Assembly: GCA_016708585.1 (NCBI GenBank)
Contig: JADJFK010000029.1
Coordinates: forward strand, 1 to 40,869
Length of the DNA stretch: 40,869 nt
Source of the DNA: Sulfuritalea sp.
GTDB taxonomy: Bacteria; Pseudomonadota; Gammaproteobacteria; Burkholderiales; Rhodocyclaceae
Direction: 5' to 3'
Both the position numbers and the translations under genes were made by a program. Under the pieces are notes generated by a model, which did not search any database, was not told the origin of the DNA, and saw only the letters and a list, made by a program, of their open reading frames with translations. Shown in pieces: positions 39,643 to 40,869 of this stretch. Positions within the stretch are counted from its first letter, which is position 1, and every line of letters begins with the position of its first letter.

Positions 39643-39900
39643 CAAGCAAAGCTAAACTGTGTCCACCACGATTTTAAGACGCACTACGGAATCTACAACC
39701 AAACAAAACAAGTTTTACTGGAGAATACAGCGCTCAAACTGAGTAAAGAACTCTCAAGCCATGGGATAAAACTAGAAGCTAAAAATTTACTTACGCTGGA
39801 GCCATTACCTATTGAAATAGAAAATTTTTGTCAAACAGAGGTAACGTCACTACTACTAAGTAGCATTGTTATGAATTTTTTTTCGGCGACAGATTGATAA
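39634..39900 (+). CDS. orf88, subtelomeric ORF of unknown function
   Basis: 88 codons from TTG 39634, which lies inside the telomere unit, to TAA 39900 (a TGA just before reads as Trp). The product is hydrophilic: LNCVHHDFKTHYGIYNQTK, an amphipathic helix-like NTALKLSKELSSHGIKLEAK, and EIENFCQTEVTSLLLSSIV. Codons often end in C or G (GTC CAC CAC, ACG CAC TAC), unlike all genes upstream. No family recognised. It may be a fragment of a larger gene with orf142. Confidence 0.4.
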
Positions 39901-40028
39901 TTCAATTCTACGGAAAGAGATAGAGTTAGCAAGAATGGCTAACCGTTTAGGGTAGTAACAGTAAACTAGCAAACGCGACCAAATTAGCGCCGATCTTGTA
40001 AAAAAGCACCCTGTCTAGCCCCAGTACA

Positions 40029-40457
40029 TTGTACACCAGCGACAAGATAGTTCAGGAACATATATATATGAAAAAACTATCGGAATTACTAGCAGAATTT
40101 AATCTCCCTTTACAACGCTTTACAATCGAATCAACAGATGCACTCTCGCCTGAAAACGAGTACGATATGGAAGGACCCGTACTGAAACACTACGACAATT
40201 ACTCCACTATGACCGCCAAAACTTCCCTAGACATTGTCATGGTCGCCCACTTTCTTAAGTCATACTTTTTTGTAAAGTCCCAGGCAGTATTTCTCGATAA
40301 TCTGCCGTTCTCTTCGATATCTATCGACGGGGTCTCCATCCACCAACTTGATAGCAAGGAAATGGCTATGCTGGTAAAGTCAAAAATGATTCGACTAGAA
40401 TGAGAACCTGGTGACTTTCCCCCTAACTATCAATATATCTTTTCTCCAATTAGATAA
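40029..40457 (+). CDS. orf142, subtelomeric ORF of unknown function
   Basis: 142 codons from TTG 40029 to TAA 40457, assuming the TGA at 40401 is Trp; ATG 40069 is an alternative start. Soluble, mixed alpha-beta-like sequence: MKKLSELLAEFNLPLQRFTI, DMEGPVLKHYDNYSTMTAK, FLDNLPFSSISIDGVSIHQL. GC content is visibly higher (28 of 60 bases in 40141-40200), and C/G-ending codons are common, which sets it apart from the T-rich mitochondrial genes. I recognise no domain. A plasmid-borne or nuclear-derived origin is possible. Confidence 0.45.
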
Positions 40458-40479
40458 TCCAATACATTTAATTTTCTTA

Positions 40480-40515
40480 GATCGATTAATTTTAGGCGGA
40501 TTTCAAAAAACTTAA
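40480..40515 (+). repeat. Copy of the rps14 3' end at the right telomere
   Basis: 36 bases identical to the last 12 codons (DRLILGGFQKT plus TAA) of rps14 at 2465-2500, directly joined to the telomere array as on the left end. The base just before it (A here, T on the left) no longer matches. No rps14 upstream part is present, so this is a non-coding duplicate. Confidence 0.93.
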
Positions 40516-40869
40516 TGATTTTATTTTGGTAAGGATAATGATTTTATTTTGGTAAGGATAATGATTTTATTTTGGTAAGGATAATGATTTTATTTTGGTA
40601 AGGATAATGATTTTATTTTGGTAAGGATAATGATTTTATTTTGGTAAGGATAATGATTTTATTTTGGTAAGGATAATGATTTTATTTTGGTAAGGATAAA
40701 ATCATTATCCTTACCAAAATAAAATCATTATCCTGACAAATAAAATCATTATCCTTACCAAAATAAAATCATTATCCTTACCAAAATAAAATCATTATCC
40801 TTACCAAAATAAAATCATTATCCTTACCAAAATAAAATCATTATCCTTACCAAAATAAAATCATTATCC
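40513..40869. repeat. Right telomere array with fold-back centre
   Basis: The same 23-bp unit as the left end: about 8 units forward to 40699, then reverse complement to the window end (about 7 units, one with a deletion near 40731-40740). The switch is an 11-bp inverted repeat, 40689-40699 against 40705-40715, around AATCA. Read on the other strand the turn is AATGATTTTAT, nearly the same turn sequence as on the left (AATGATTTTATT). The window stops within the returning arm. Confidence 0.94.

Noticed and set aside
5289..40403. Many apparent breaks at TGA that make genes look like pseudogenes or split ORFs
   Set aside because: TGA falls at conserved Trp positions in most genes and a UCA tRNA-Trp is present, so these are sense codons.

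Overview
The window is an almost complete linear mitochondrial chromosome of a ciliate, most like the hypotrich Euplotes. The evidence: UGA is read as Trp throughout (conserved Trp positions in cox1, cox2, cob, nad4 and nad7 are TGA, and the only tRNA-Trp has anticodon UCA); non-AUG starts are common (GTG, TTG, ATT); nad1, nad2, rps3 and the large rRNA are split; cox1 and cox2 are very long; the gene set is the ciliate one (nad1-7, nad4L, nad9, nad10, cob, cox1-3, atp9, ccmF, many ribosomal proteins, few tRNAs). Two gene blocks are transcribed outward from a central non-coding region toward telomeric tandem repeats, the layout published for Euplotes minuta and E. crassus.

Layout. 1-2206 is an inverted, error-rich mirror of 2207-4452; its centre is a 6-nt hairpin loop inside the left telomere array, so the real left end is near 2207. 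The minus-strand block runs from the centre leftward: cob, atp6-like (Ymf66 type), nad5, cox2, rns, orf81b, trnW(uca), cox3, cox1, nad1_a, rps3_a, rpl6, rps4, orf81a, rps14, telomere. The central region (17941-20555) has no supported gene. It holds an AT-rich tandem array flanked by different direct-repeat families, and strand composition flips across it. The plus-strand block runs rightward: trnE, nad6-like, rpl14, rps8, rnl_b, trnY, rnl_a, trnM, trnL(uaa), orf79, orf103, nad4, orf47, nad9-nad4L (one ORF), uS11-like, ccmF, rpl16, uS10-like, nad3, orf58, nad2_a, rps7, atp9, nad1_b, trnF, rps3_b, nad2_b, rps12, nad10, rpl2, rps13, nad7, rps19, orf202. Beyond orf202 lies one isolated telomere unit, an 840-bp segment of different composition with two unknown ORFs, a 36-bp copy of the rps14 3' end, and the right telomere array, which also folds back on itself.

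Together the genes encode the mitochondrial parts of complex I, III, IV and ATP synthase, a cytochrome c haem-ligation factor, and both rRNAs with part of the ribosomal protein set. Genes are packed with few-base gaps or overlaps, which suggests long polycistronic transcripts from the centre. The most notable points are the hairpin-like ends with evidence of end-to-end sequence transfer, the pairing of the nad1 and rps3 halves at two loci, the in-frame nad9-nad4L ORF, and the foreign-looking right subtelomeric segment.
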